A stretch of DNA of 64,000 nt from Xiphophorus maculatus. Lineage: Eukaryota; Chordata; Actinopteri; Cyprinodontiformes; Poeciliidae. The stretch is taken from positions 17,131,479 through 17,195,478 of the forward strand of contig NC_036450.1 of NCBI RefSeq assembly GCF_002775205.1, given 5' to 3'. How positions within the stretch are numbered: position 1 is the first letter of the stretch; each line of letters starts with the position of its first letter. Under the pieces are notes generated by a model that saw nothing but the letters and a program-made list of their open reading frames with translations, was not told where the DNA came from and searched no databases. Positions 38,101-51,790 of this stretch are shown in pieces. The position numbers and the translations under genes were made by a program.

Positions 38101-39839
38101 TTGTCACATCGCTTCCTCAGAGGATTTCCCATTAGGAATGCTTTGTATGCGCAGACACACCAAGAGCCACTGTGGATTCTAGCAACTAGAGAGGAACCTA
38201 GTGGGACTGTGGCTGATGGGGTCAGGAAATCACACCTCAGGAGGGCTGGGCTCAGGAAGTCAAGAACACACATGCACACACCCATACGTGCATATTTTAC
38301 ACATTGTCTTGTGGATCCTAAAATGTCCACCACTGTCTATGCTTTACTCACACCTCAGTTACTGAACTATAATCATTTTAAAAACGCTCTTCAGCAGCTT
38401 TTTAAATATGGGCAGGGTAGAGCAAGAGGAAAGTTAAGATTTAAGTTAGTCTGTTGTAATTGAAATGACAGACAGTACAATTCTAATGAATAATGTAAGG
38501 GAAATAGACATACATTATTTCAATTGACTCTCAGAGTTACAAAATAAGAACAAGTATCTCTTTCTACCTTGAGTAGTTGGACAAATCTGAAAAGAAAAAT
38601 GAAAAAATGTCCCAATTGCTGGCACATCTAAAACCCAGACTTAACATGCAACATAAAACCTGCAACAGCGATGCATCGCCATTAAGCAAATTGTTCTCAT
38701 GTCAGTGTGACGGAAGTGTTGCTACAGTACCTGTGACATCACTGCAAAGTAATATTGAAGTCACTGTCTAGTACTACCAGATCAAATGTGAGCCCTCAGC
38801 ATCCTCTGGTGGCAAAAATATTACTCCTTTTACTTTATATTTAAGGGACCTGGGAATCGTTATCTTAGATTGAGCACATTTTTATCCTTGTACACATCAG
38901 GAATTTTCATACAAACCTTTTATAAAATTTTGCTTTTTAAAATTCTTTTTTTTTTGTCTTGTCATGGCAAATTCAATTTATAGTATCTCTTGTTTTCCAC
39001 TAGAGGTCAGCACAGAGAAGCAGAAGAGTGTGGTGAGTGTGAAGCAGGCTCTTAGCTTTTGGGGGAACGTAAATTTGAAATGTTCTAAACATATATGGAC
39101 TATAGTTGCTCTCTGTTTACAAGAAATCAGTGCGTGTTGCTTGTGATTGATTTGGAGGTTTTATGCACAAGGATAACATGATCAGTCAGCATTTGGGTAC
39201 TTCAGCATAAACTGTTGTTAAATATCTGTATTGATTTATGACTATTTATTTCTCATTATGTTCCTGGCTTAACTCAACTACTTTCCTCATGTAAAAAAAT
39301 CCTTCTTTGCACATTTTTATGGACCAAAAATGATCATAATAAATGAATGTGTAGTTAGCGGTAGGATACTGTCCACATTACTGGTGCCCCTGCAACAAAA
39401 CCTAACTTAATGTAACTGATATTCTCAGTTCTCTCCCAGTGAGAAATTGTTTTATCTCCCTTACCATCTTCCTCACTGACTTTTGTAGCAAGACAAGTTC
39501 TGGTCCTTGTCCAGCCTTTTTTGTTACAGTTCCAGTTTTTTAAGCTATAATTATCTCTCTGGATACGGGAATGTTTATATACTGGAGCATTTAGCCCAAC
39601 GCATACCTTCTAGTAGTCACTTGTTTAGCAGTAAATTAAAATGACATTTAAATGACTGATTTGTTTTATTTTTTAATCTGGAAATACTACCAAGCATCAA
39701 GTTTGAGTTTCTGTAGATATGCGAAAAGTGCAGGATTCTTTTAACCAGCTGAGCAGCAACAGGTGGGTAGGACTGCATTTGATGCTATAAACCCGTTATT
39801 TTGCCATCGCTTGAGCAGAACTTGTTAACACCAGCAAAC
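35163..39839. other. Intergenic region without recognisable genes
   Basis: The longest open frame (37765-38463, + strand) shows no family motif, no splice context and no codon regularity I can defend. A fragment AGGGAGCGGTGGCCTAGTG at about 36510 is the head of a common fish repeat. Nothing else is supported. Confidence 0.4.
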
Positions 39840-39917
39840 AATTTACAGTAAAATACAGGCATCTGTGGTTGCGGTAAAATTCTGGCAACCATAGCTGCCG
39901 GTATTTTACCGTAAATT
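39840..39917. mobile_element. Miniature hairpin element
   Basis: Arms of 32 bases (AATTTACAGTAAAATAC.. and ..GTATTTTACCGTAAATT) with a few mismatches enclose a short loop with GGTAAAATTCTGG. The type is frequent in fish genomes as a tiny inverted-repeat transposon. A T-run follows at about 39927. Confidence 0.65.
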
Positions 39918-41527
39918 AGAGATTTTTTTTTTTTTTTTTTTCCACGGTGTGTCCATCGGTACTAACTATTATCTGATGCATGTTTGAATCAGCAAAACGG
40001 TTGGACATTTCAGCTAATCCATCAAACACACCGTCTAATCATGTATTTGTTTATTTTCTACATCTGTTTGTTTTGAGTTGAATCAAGTCTAAATCTTGAT
40101 ACTGTATATAGCACTGATGACACTGCCGATCAACCTACGAAGGAACTTTCTCTGTGGGCGTTAAATACTGAATACAGTAGTTTCGTTATTCAAAAAGACA
40201 GAAAGCAGATAACAAAACACTGATCTTCGAAGAATAAACTAACTTTACTGCCTTGCTATGCTAATGAAAGTATGCAAATTATTTGAAAGTTCTTGGAAGC
40301 CTTCATTGTTATGTACTGATGATACAAGCTATCACACATAAACGTGTGTATTTGCTTTTTTTTAAGTTGAAATCAATTCTCTTGCCCTCGATCTTTATTC
40401 AAATCCTATTGCAACCGAATAAGTTTGTCCACAGCTATTAAAGTAATTCATCTAAAATAATACAAGCAGACAATGGTGAAGGTCAACATTTAGTGTCTTT
40501 ATAAAACAGATTTGCAAAATATAGCCAAGGCTCATTCATTTAAATACACATAAATAGCAAGAAAATACTTTCCCATTTCAGTTCAAATAATTCTTGCACT
40601 CATCAGTGCGCAAATCAGAGATGAACATTGCATGAAAAAAATTTGGGCCAAAGTTCCCGCTGAATAGTTGTACCAGAGCAAAAAAACACAAGCATACTCT
40701 TGTAGCTAAAGCGGCTGTAGATTAGGCAGATTTGTATGGCATCCAAAGATATACATATTTCTAAATATTAAAACAGAGTTGTATTCAAGTCAGATATCAA
40801 AGTACTCATCTTTGGATGAATTTCTCAGTCTGTAAAGAGCAATATACATATATATTCTGTTTTTTTAATAACGATTATTTTACATCATCAGCCACATCAC
40901 CGTAATTAACACCACCACGGCCAGAGGTTTTATGTACAATAGTGCAGATGAGGAGCTTAAATCAGAACAAGGCAGCGGAAGATAACAACCCATAAATATC
41001 CTTAAGTGTCCTGATTTAGTCTTCAAGTGGTTTTATTTGTGATTTTCCTTTTTTTATATATATAAGAAAAAAAATGGACAAATTAATTATGTAAGCTCTG
41101 GTTATTTCAACCATGTAAACACAATTATTATGAAAAAAGACTTTTATTGATTCGAACTTAAATTTCCTGCTGTACATCCTTTTTCTTTTTTTAGCAAAAA
41201 TGCTTCAAATCTGTCAAATCTTGTTTTTCCTCGTTTTGTGGCAGATCTGTGTCGTGTACTGTTTTGCATATAAGGAAACACCATTTTACAGGATTATCAA
41301 ATGCTTTGGAGATATATGTAAACATTCATGGGTTTGAACAACTATTTCATAACTTAATTGGACCGTATGAAGAAAAAAAAAAAAACAGCTTTACCACTGC
41401 CACATCAGCAGGCTTCACAAAGTTCACTTTTTCCTTTTTATAAAAGGTGCTTTAGCTTCCTGGAGCAGAATAGACACAGAAATTAAAGAGATTTTCTTGT
41501 GCTTATTTTTACTCTACAGATTAGAGT

Positions 41528-44435
41528 TCATTTTGCCGACTCGGGGATGGGTGGAGCACGCTCCAGTCTCATGGTCCATGGGTCAGCGGTTGCAGCGTAA
41601 AATGGAGAGTGGGTAAGCATTTCTTCTCCAGCTAGGGCAAAGGCAAACACTCCTCTCTGCCTCAAAGCTCCAGCCTTCTGCTCCCCCGCGACTTGCCTTC
41701 CTTCTGCTTGCCGTTCCTCCCTGCTCTCCCTGACCGAGCCGTCCACACTCTTAAACCCTAAACCTCTACCACTGAGGCCGAGGAGCTCCCCCAGTCCGTG
41801 GTTCTTAACCCCTTGGTACGCGGGACTCAGCCCATTCTCCTCCACCTGAGCGGCCGACACTGTGGGAGGGCACAGGAAGCCAGCCGTGGGCACGGACCTC
41901 CAGGCCGACGGCTTCCTTCCTCGTCGGGGACGCGAGATGCGACAGCTCTGCCTCTTGATGTGTCGGTGGAGGTGGTCGGAGCGCGTGAAGCTCTTGTAGC
42001 AGTGCTCGCACTGGTAGGGACGGACACCAGTGTGGATGCGCAGGTGGTTCTTCAGGTCGTAGTTGTGGACAAACTTGGAGTTACAGTGAAGGCAGATGTA
42101 GGGACGCTCACCTGTGTGCTTCCGCATGTGAATCTTCAGTTTGTCCTGCCTGCAAAAGACAAGATGCACTCATAACGAGGGTTGAAAGATAGTGACAAAA
42201 ATTAGAGGCTGTTGTCCTTTGTCATTTCTAGTGCTTAATTTCTGCTGTGACAAAATTACACCCATGTCCTAGTATAGAAGCGGAAAATACAAAAAGTAGG
42301 AGGACATAGTTAACAGAGATAACGCTGATAGAAAGAAAAATGAGTGGAGGGGTTTTCCACTTTGAACTCTTTGATATTTAGATGAGATGAATGTAGAGTA
42401 ACCTCAATCAGAAAAACATGGCGTACTTTTCCGTTAACCCAGCTGTTTCACAAAAGCATTTAAAGCAGAACATGACTCTGTCAACATGTGGTTTGTTGTT
42501 CACATACCTTGTGAATCGCACTTCACAGATTGTGCACATGTAAGGTTTCTCCCCCGTATGCGTCCTCATGTGTCGCGGCAGTTTCCCGGCTCCTTGGATG
42601 ACTTTGTTACAGATGGGACACTGTTGCGAGGCTTTGGGTTTCATCTTCCTCTCCTCCTCCAGCTGCCAGGGTGGGAACAGCGCCCCCAGGTGGGATGCTG
42701 AGCTCAGGAAGCTCAGGTAAGACCTGATGTCTGCCTCGTCCTTGATGTGACTCTCTGACGACGCTGAGCCGGCATTGATGGTGCCTCCCAAACCCGAGCT
42801 GACGAATTCTTTCAGGAAGTCGCCTTGGAGCAGACTGGGAGGGACTTCTTCCTTTATTTCCTCCTTGATGATTTCTCTTTTCACAGCTAGATTGAGGGGC
42901 CTCGAGGGCTCGAGAAGCGAGGAGGTTGGGAAGGTGTGAGGCAACCGTGTTTGTGGCGAGGATGCAGTGTGGGGATGCGCAGGATTCAGGAGCTGCTGGG
43001 GGAAAGATGGGAACTCTGCAGCCCACATAGAGGGGTAGAAGCCAGGCATGAGAGGAGAGAAGTTGGCCCTCCGGTCAAGTGCCGACATCCGGGGATAGAG
43101 CCCTTCCTGGAGAAGAGACTCAATGGAGAAATCCTTGAGGGCCCGACTCTCCATACTCTCCTTTAACACAAAAAGTGTCAACAGTAAATTTTTCTGTAAT
43201 GTGACAAACTTGAACACATAAATAGCAAACAGGAGTGTAACAAGATCTTGGGATATTAAAACTTCACAATACGTCTCGAAGAGATGAGGTCTTCATTAGG
43301 AAGCCTACTGAGTCTTTTAGCGGGTGTCTGTCTATTAATATAACTGTAGCACATTATTAAGGCCACAAAATAAAAAAGAAACATAAATGCTTTGCTTTCT
43401 ATTTTTCAGATGTAGAAATAAGAAAGGCAGTAGTTCTTGTGTTGATGGTTCTGCCAAATAAGGACTTCTTTTTAGACTAGTTACAAAATACTTTCCTCTT
43501 TCTTTTACTACCAATACAAAATCAGTATTTTGGGATTTGATAAGAGAATGACATAAAAGTTTGGGATTATGGCATAAATACTGCAGCTAACAAACCATTA
43601 GCTGCTAACAAGTGTGCTTTGAATCTTCTTATCAGGGCTAAACTAAAGGGATTATTTTACAGTTTTGTCTGTATACATGTCTCATATTTTGAGTGGGATT
43701 CAGGATTGCACCCCTACTGGAAAATAGACATACCTGTTTACCCCTGTTGTCTGGAGATTGTGACTGGGACAGTTGGTCCAACTGTCCTTGATAAGTGGAG
43801 GTGCTGGGAGGAGAAGAGTCCTCTGTCCCCAGAGGCGTCTGCTCGCCTCTGCTCTCCAACGACTGCATAGATCTCTCACTGACGTTGTCCTCCTCCTCCT
43901 CCTGCTCATCCTTCCTGGAGCCCATGTCTTCCTCCTCATCCTCCTCTTCCTCATCTTCCTCCTCGTCCTCTTCATCCTCCTCTTCTTCGTCCTCCTTTCC
44001 ATCTCTGCCACCTCCTCCACCTCCATCTCCGCTGTCCATGATCTCTAGGCATACGTTGATGATGCAGGGGATCTCGAGCATCTGTGCCGCGGTCAGGATC
44101 TCCTTGACGTTGGAGGCGGTCACTGTCAGGGTAGACGTGTAGGCAAACTCGAGAATGGCTGTGAGGGACTCTGGAGCCACAAAGTCGATTTCATACACAG
44201 CAGCGGCATGATGGGGGTCTCCACCATCTGTGGTCGCAACGGTAAAGAGCTTCTTAAAATACTGGCTACAGGCAGCTAGAACGGAGCGGTGGGTGCGGTA
44301 CTCCTGGTCACGGACAATGAGGACGACGTCACAGAGCAGCCCGTCTCGCCGCTGCTCATTGAGGCTGCAGAGAACATCGCTGCTGTGGTTTGGGAAAGGG
44401 ATCCCAATTAGGTCCTCCGCTCTGTGATGAACCAT
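41528..44435 (-). CDS. zbtb7c: POZ/BTB and C2H2 zinc-finger transcription factor, ZBTB7C-like
   Basis: Nuclear sequence-specific repressor of the ZBTB7 (POK) family. Three coding exons on the - strand: 44435-43734, 43160-42508, 42149-41528 (stop TGA 41530-41528), phases consistent, 658 residues. Exon 1: POZ domain ([46 protein letters not shown]) followed by a Glu/Asp-rich tract (about residues 135-175). Exon 2: [14 protein letters not shown] motif, [29 protein letters not shown] and zinc finger 1 plus most of finger 2. Exon 3: rest of finger 2 ([12 protein letters not shown]), finger 3 and finger 4 ([17 protein letters not shown], ending in Cys rather than His), then basic [12 protein letters not shown]. 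The FSIESLL block and finger spacing fit ZBTB7C rather than ZBTB7A or 7B. The ATG follows an acceptor near 44452, so untranslated exon(s) lie further upstream; the 3' UTR lies below 41528. Confidence 0.93.
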
Positions 44436-47400
44436 CCTCCTCCCTCTGTGTCTGTTGGAAAAAAAAAAAAAAAACGCAACAAAGTCAGACAAACTGAAAC
44501 GTCTGAGAAGACATCTTTGCTTAAATTATATTGCATCTGAATGATTTATGCACCTTATAAAAAACCAAATCTGTTCTAATTTAAAACTAAACAGTGGTGG
44601 TTTTCACATGATTGGTGAGCCCCTACACACTACATACACTCTCACTCCACTGAGCAAGCTTTTTCTGCTAAAAAAAAACTATTTACTCTGAGTTATCAGA
44701 AGTATTCATATTGAGTTGATAAAACTGATACGGAGGAATACTAGATTTTATTTACAATATTTTTGATAAAATCTTTCCATTACACCATAAAGAGAATTTG
44801 CAAGTTTAAAAATTTTACAAATCTGTGTTGAAATCTGCCTTTTAAAGCGTCTATCATCACTGCAGAATAAGTCAGTCCAGGATTGACCTGTTGATATATA
44901 ATTATTTTCATTCTTTTCTCATGTTGTTGTGATCCTAGAGCCAAAGTCGGTATTGAAATGCCTGTTTTTGTGTCAAGAACCTATAACTATGCAGCTGACC
45001 AATCTGAATATTTAGGATTTTGAACCACAGATGTTCAATTGCAGGCCAAACACACTGCAGGAATAGCCCTTTATTTTGGGACCATGTCATAAGCTCTAAA
45101 TCATGTGTAAAACAGCGTGTACAGAAAAATATTCTTACATTGTACATACTACAGTGGAGAGCCCATTCCCATTACCTGGACATGAAAACATGTTTTTAGT
45201 TTTTATTTTTGCTAAGTTGCGCCCACCCATGCTGGTGCTATGCTGGGAAAAAAAAGCCAAATAACCCTTGTCAAGAACCAAAAAAAAATCATTTTAAATA
45301 ATTTGCTTTGATTTTTGATTTATCATTTTTTATTTTCTCGCCTCTTTTCAACTTCACTGTAAACCAGACTTCAGCTACATAACGGCATCACAAAAGAAAT
45401 TGATATGGCTGTAGAAAAAATATATTTAATGCTGAAGTTATTTTTCAGTCACTATAAATAATTTGCATTGCAAACAAAATCAGTGAGTCAACCATTTTGA
45501 AGTGGGGGTATATAAATAATCTGACCTGAACTGAATAATTTAAACGTCATCTGCATAGCAAACTGTCACATATTAAACAGTGATTAATTTGAACACGCTT
45601 CATTTGATTTCCTGTTGGCATTTAATGATAAGTCTCGTTTCCTGTTTCTCTCTTCTGAAAGAGCTGCATCGTGAAACTTAATCTTCAGCGAGATGCTTCA
45701 ACGATTTTGTAGTTTAAATTTTAAAAAGGTCAAACATTTTTTTAAAGAGTGCTGTGGGTCGGATATGCTCGACCAACACCTGATGTGTTGGGTTTTTGCG
45801 AAGGACCTAATAAGGAATGCTGATTAAAACTAATGTTGTACACGCACTGAGCCACAATCAAGCTTTATTCCTTCTTGCAGTGCTTGTTTGTGTGCCATCT
45901 GTGCAGTGCAGGCAACAAGTGGTAAATACAGCACGCCTCACTTTGAGCAAACATCACATTCTTGGGTAATATTTATTTTTGAAATGTGTTATTACAAATC
46001 CTCGTGTGGCAACCGTGAGTTAGGGAAGCCCATCTTCATAAAGCATAAAGCACACTTTTCAAAATCTTTTTTTAATTTTTTTTTTACTTTGGCTCTGAGA
46101 GGCGTGATAAGTGCTTGCGAGGTTTCTGCGATAATGTCCATTCTTCTCGTCTTGTGCCTGGAAGATTTGAGCATGGAGCAAACCGATACCTTCATGTGAA
46201 CAATGCAGTTTGTGACTGGGATGTGGTAAGAAGAGGGGGGAGAGAGCAACAAAAGAGGTCAGATTGTTCTCTAGATACTGTATCCTGTCAAAAATGCTTA
46301 CTTGCAATCAGTTCTACACTCCTTTGGTGGACGCCTAATAGAGCTTTCTCTGTGAGCCGTAAAACCTCTCCTCCCTCGGTTTGTTTTCCTGGCGTTCCTG
46401 AGTTCCTACCTGTTGATTCACTGTGCTGTTGTTTATGCTCAGAGTGATAAAACTTCCTCTGGCAGAGCGCTCGCTCATTCACATCTATGAATAGAGCTCA
46501 AACTTAGCCATCCACACTTTGGTGGTCACCAGAGGCATGTGTAGATAAACACTTTGAAGCGGCCCCGAACACCACAGCTGCATTGTTGACTGGCTCTAAA
46601 CGGGCTAGTGCTGAAGCCACATAAATACACACATGCACCAAAAAAAAGTACCTTCACTTTCTTCTCGGTGCAGCTCAGAATCACAATAGAGAAAAATACA
46701 AGAAAAAAAAATAAAAGGGAACAAAAACACAGAGAATCCCTAAGTTCACCTGCAGGTACGCAACTTGGATACCAATCTTACATGTAGTTTATTCTTGTCG
46801 ATCTTGTTGCTTGGTAACTGAAGCCGAGTTCATGCCATTGATACAGTGTGGACATAATTAAAATGTCTGTGGAGGGGGCGGTGGTGCAGCGTATAGGGCT
46901 GCAGACCAGATCTCCTGCCTTGCAGTGCAAGGGAGAACAAAAATGACCAGACACATAGAGGAGGCAAGCAAGTAAAATTAAAATAGTACATTAAATATTA
47001 TTTTGATCTTATTCACATTCTGTATTCATTCTCATTATCAATGAAATTTTTAAAATACTGCGGTCTTTGTCACTATTTAGATCCAAAGGATAAGTTAAAA
47101 GTTTAATGTGTTTAGCTGATTTAATTCATCTGAATTTAGTCTGCAAAAAAAAATATTGAAGGCTTTCGCCTGTGTGATCAACCCTAACCGCCTTAAAACT
47201 GGATTTATACATCACTGTACATCCCATGTTGATATCTTTCACTTTTTCACTAGATTTTTGTTGTTCATCCAGAATTGTTGGAAATGTCTTTCCAATAATA
47301 TCTTGGATTTGGGGCTTAGCTTATGAAGATCTGAGGATTTCGCAACCTCTGTACATCATTCACAGGCGAAACAGCTTGTCTAAAAGGTGGGAGAATCTCC
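44436..47400. other. zbtb7c upstream intron, no coding genes seen
   Basis: On the - strand a long T-run (44461-44474) and CCAACAG precede the zbtb7c start exon at 44451, so this is most likely a 5' UTR intron. A short GGGGCGGTGGTGCAGCGTAT fragment near 46876 is repeat-derived. No other structure recognised. Confidence 0.45.
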
Positions 47401-47419
47401 AGTTAGAGATCAGATGGCC

Positions 47420-47960
47420 CTAAAAGTTCCCCAACAGGTTGCACAAACACAAGCCGAGGGGCCCCTCCCTGGAGCAGCCTGCCAAGGCAAACAATAGTGC
47501 AAAGCTTAGAACAACACGGGAGTGGATAAGAGGGAGAGAGAAAAAGAGTCTGGGACTGGGGAGGGCTCGGGCGCACTTGCCGTCATCCATTTTTTTTCTC
47601 GAACCATCCCACCTCGCTCCTGGAACCGTGGGGCCACGTGCTGCTGTTGCCGTTTGCTCTCTCCATGCCCTGGCGAGCGCCACTCCCCTTCGTTCCCACT
47701 GTTTGCCTGCCACTAGATGCAGCGTTTGGCTCTCGGTGGCCGGCCCCCTAATTACAGTGTGGAGAGGATCTGAGGAGGATGTGCCACATAGGCAGGGAGG
47801 GGAGGAGGGCACAGCGTTCCCACCGCAAGGTCCTGGAGCGACATTTCATCAAGCCAAACAGTCTTAACCCTTTACACACACGCACTTACACACCCCACCC
47901 ACCCATCCAAGCAGCCAGGGTGGGGACGCCTTGAGAAAGGGCACTGGTAATTACTATGAC
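47420..47960. promoter_or_regulatory. GC-rich block upstream of zbtb7c, possibly regulatory
   Basis: This block is clearly richer in G+C than its surroundings, lacks repeat wording, and ends in a segment with GGTAATTACTATGACTCAGAG, containing a homeobox-type TAATTA and an AP-1-like TGACTCA. The overlapping open frames look like composition effects. Assignment as enhancer or first exon is inference. Confidence 0.25.
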
Positions 47961-50900
47961 TCAGAGTCCATTATTTCTTAAAGCAAAGTTAAGATCGTCA
48001 ACAAAAAAGTCTCAGTGGGTTCTCGTAAGCTTGTAACAAGTGGTCATTAAAGTTGAGACTTTAAATTAATCAATAAAAAAAAACAAAAGTCACATCTTTA
48101 ACACTTCTGTCGGGATGAGCTTTTCCCAGAATGATAAAATCAAATAAGAAAACACCATGATTTCACTGTATTTGCACAGATGTTTTAGGCAAAATACATA
48201 ACATGTCAGTTAAAACAGATAAGTTCAACAAAATTCTACTGCTGCTAAATACAGTAAGATTTGTATTATTGTACTTAAAAGTTTTTTGAATTACATTTAT
48301 TTATTTTGAGTTTGATATGTACCTAAATGTATTCGTATTTTTCAATTTCCTGTTGCTCATTGTAAAGTATAACAGGTACAATAAGATTTTATTATCTGGT
48401 AATTAGTTGGGGTATCTGCCCGAGTAGCTAGCCTGCAGCCTGCTGACTCATCTCTTATTTGTACTTGTAAAACTTTGTTGTTTTCTAACATTTATTTGTG
48501 GCACTCCTCAGCTTGAACACTGCGATTGTTAATAGTTTTTTCTTTATTTTGCAAATTAGTTGAATTTGTCGACTGTTTTGGGGAGAAAAAGGTGTAGTAG
48601 CTGTTTTTTTTTTTTTTGTTGTTTTTTTTTTGAGCCAGGAAACTAGCAATGCAAAGGAATAGATGGGGGAGCTTCAGCACGTCGGTACTTCATGCTTCAT
48701 GCGACCGGAAAACCCTCAGATCATTCAAGCACGTTCTCTGGCTTCTCTCTAACAGGACTTTAAGCCATAGCAGTGGTGTATGGCAAAATGTTGGTTTTGA
48801 AACCTAAATTTTGTGCTATAACTTTATGCGCATGCCTAGTTCGCAGTAATTCTTTTTAAAGCTTTGTAGCAACAGATTTTTCAAAGTAACTGCTTCTAAT
48901 AAAGGCTTTTCTGTGTCTTTCTCTGCAGCGGCCACGTCTCCTCTCATGCCTCACTTAGTCACCAACACTTTCAACTCAGCACTCCCACCTCAAATTATGT
49001 GTCACCTCTATTCGCTGTTGTCTTTCTCCAAGAACTTCATCTGCTTTCCGGGCGCTGACCACCACCTTTTTCTCCTAATCTTCCTCCTCCTCCTCCTCCT
49101 CTTCCTCTTTCTGTCCATGCTACAGCTGTATCATCATTATGCCCGGAGTGGAGTTGCTAACTTGTCCCCAGCCCTGACCGCTCAGGCCACAAATCAGCAG
49201 CTAATGTCCATCTCGAACCCTCCTTGTCACAAGCAGACACTCATTTGGCCTGTTAGCTACAACAGCCAAAGCCCACTTTAGCCCTGTCAGGCCAGCGCGT
49301 ACACCTGACCCACATGCTAAATCACCATCAGCCAGAATCCACCCGTCACCAACTGGCCATAGCAAACGCCTGCTAAACAGCTGTCACAGACGGACAATTG
49401 CCCAGCCAATAATTTGACAGAAACAATTCACCCCCTCATTAAAGAAAGGACACTCATTTAAGCCATTGTGTAAGCCCAGTCCATTATCACCAATAAACAG
49501 TGCACCTGTTGCTGCAGGACACAATTCACGCTCCATGCATTTTTTCTTTATTTTTTAATGGGACAGTTTTTGAAACTTTTTCAAATACATGGGGACAATT
49601 TTCATGCTTAAGTGCTGTCAATTACAGCAGCAGAGGAAGGTTTATAATGGGATCTGCACTGTAATGAAGACATGTCAGAGACGAGACGTAGTAAACTGGT
49701 GTAAAAGTTCACTAGTGGATCAATTTGAACAAAAATATAAGTTACAGAAAGTACTTTGTATTGCTTTCTTAAAATTAATTTTAATAGAATAAATGTATGT
49801 ATATATTTTGAATGCTTATGTTGCCAATTGTCATTATGCCATTTGTTAATTTTATATATATATGTATAAAATCTGATTGATTTACAACTATGTATTCACA
49901 TTTTTGCTGAACATGTCACTGAATTTGATACATTTTGTGTTCAAGCTTATTTCAGTCTATTTTTTCGTGTATTTTAATTACGTACATTGGATTCTAACCT
50001 TAGTCTGCAATGTGTGTGTGTATATATATAAGCACATTTACAACCCATATATTTATATACAGCATATATGAGTTGTAAAGCAAACATGAGCATTAATTTC
50101 TACTGCAAAGTTGCAAACGTTTTATTGAAAAAATGAAATATATATTTATGTACAGTTACAGTAGTTACGCAAGCACAGCATTTTTCTGACACAGATCTGC
50201 TACTGTATATTTTTTTTATCACACTTAATAAGCCTGTTGAGTAAGTGTCTCTTTTTTTATATACTTTCAATTTATGTCATTAACAGTAGTGTTGTCTGCT
50301 TAGCTATGATAAAAACAAACTTGAATGAAGCAAAAGCCAGCGGGTAAAAAGCTTTAATGATGACACTTTTTTGTCATTGCTGCATTTTGTGACATGACGT
50401 AAGAAGACGATGAGAAGGGGCGTGTAAACAGTAATTTGCAGCTTAAGTTTAAATCCATAACATGTTTTTATTTTGTCCGCACTCCCAAACACCTCCTTTA
50501 ACTTTACGAATCACCTGAGTATTTATTTTGGATTTCGCCGAGAGAACATCGCCTGAATATGGAAACTGAAATACGTAATTACACCAAATGACCCAAACAC
50601 ACACTTAAAACTTCACTGAAAACTGTTCTGTTTGCCACTTTGCAGATGTGTTATGATGCTAAATCTGCTCTGGTTATTTTCACTCCTTCTTTTTTTTTTT
50701 TTTTTCTCTTTTACAGCTCATGTATTTAAGCTGTAGTGTGAAAAAACTGTGAATCATTGGGTCATTTTTATTGTCCAGTTTCATGCCTTTCTAGAGTAAA
50801 GCAGAGCTCCAGCACTCATAAACAGTGAGTAAGGCACATGTGCACGCTGTAACACAATGCACAAGTGTAAGCTTGTCCACCATCATGCTCATGTTGTAAC

Positions 50901-51369
50901 TCCTTGACAAATTAGTATAGACTTTTCCACACACGCACACAAACGCACACCCCTGTGCATGGCACACAAGTCTTGCTTACACATAAATTTACACATGTCT
51001 TGATACGCTCTCTGACATTCCACAGCTATCAGCAAGCATCACCCACCTTCTTTCAGCTTTCACGATTCCCCTCACGTGTCTTTGTATTTCCAGACTACTA
51101 AGAGGCTCCGCTGCTCCTCACTTGACCTCTCAGCATCCCTCTCTTAAACTGAATTGCAGCTGCCGCGCTTTCTTTCTCTCTTTTTTTGCCCAGCTGTCAA
51201 GCAGGTCAGTCCATTCAAAAGCTCCTCGCTCTGGGCACTGATGCCCATTCAGAAAAAAATAAAATAAAAATAAGAAGAGGAAAGAGAAGAAGGGGAACAA
51301 AACAAAACAAACAAAAAAAACACCTCAAGAAAAAAATATCCAGTGGAGGGGAACAGAGCAGTGCATGAA

Positions 51370-51790
51370 CAGAGTGTGAGCGTCGGGGTCTGAAAACGTG
51401 TGGAGTTTAGAGTCAGGCTCAGTGTGCGCGCAGCTCATGTAGGACGAGAGCGAGGGAGTGAGAGGAAGGGAGGGAGGGCAGCAGCACTGCGCTGTGGAGA
51501 TGTCGCACCACTAGTTTTTATAGCAGGGTGGGTAGCTGGAAGATAATAATACCCCATCCTCCTCCACAACACAAGTTTAAGCGCAGTGTGTAATAAGCCC
51601 GTGGCGCAGACACCCTCTGATTTAGGTCAGACAAAATGAATTTTTAGTTGTGTTAGAGTGGATTCTGCTGTAAAGGGACCGGGGCAAAGAAACTCGAAGG
51701 GGTTGTTTGGGGAGACCGAGGGAGGGTTAAAAAAAGCAGCAGAGAATGAGAGAGAAAAGTTGGACAGCGTCTCGGTGCACCTCTGTTGGC
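51370..51790. promoter_or_regulatory. Candidate promoter/first exon of zbtb7c
   Basis: A purine-rich, CpG-containing stretch on the + strand (C+T-rich on the - strand) includes GTGTGCGCGCAGCTC and GAGCGAGGGAGTGAGAGGAA. It stands out from the A+T-rich surroundings and lies about 7 kb upstream of the zbtb7c ATG. No start site or donor could be fixed. Confidence 0.22.

Noticed and set aside
37765..38463. 232-residue open frame as a gene
   Set aside because: No family motif, no splice or promoter context, and it passes through ordinary intergenic DNA; probably chance.
43773..44142. Leu/Ser-rich open frames on the + strand over zbtb7c
   Set aside because: Antisense of the acidic triplet tract in the POZ exon.
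47420..47867. Overlapping open frames of 130-142 residues in the GC-rich block
   Set aside because: Frames overlap on both strands with no domain; high G+C lowers stop frequency.
48913..49281. 122-residue open frame with a hydrophobic Leu-rich stretch
   Set aside because: The Leu run is a CTC/CTT repeat and no homologous family is recognised.
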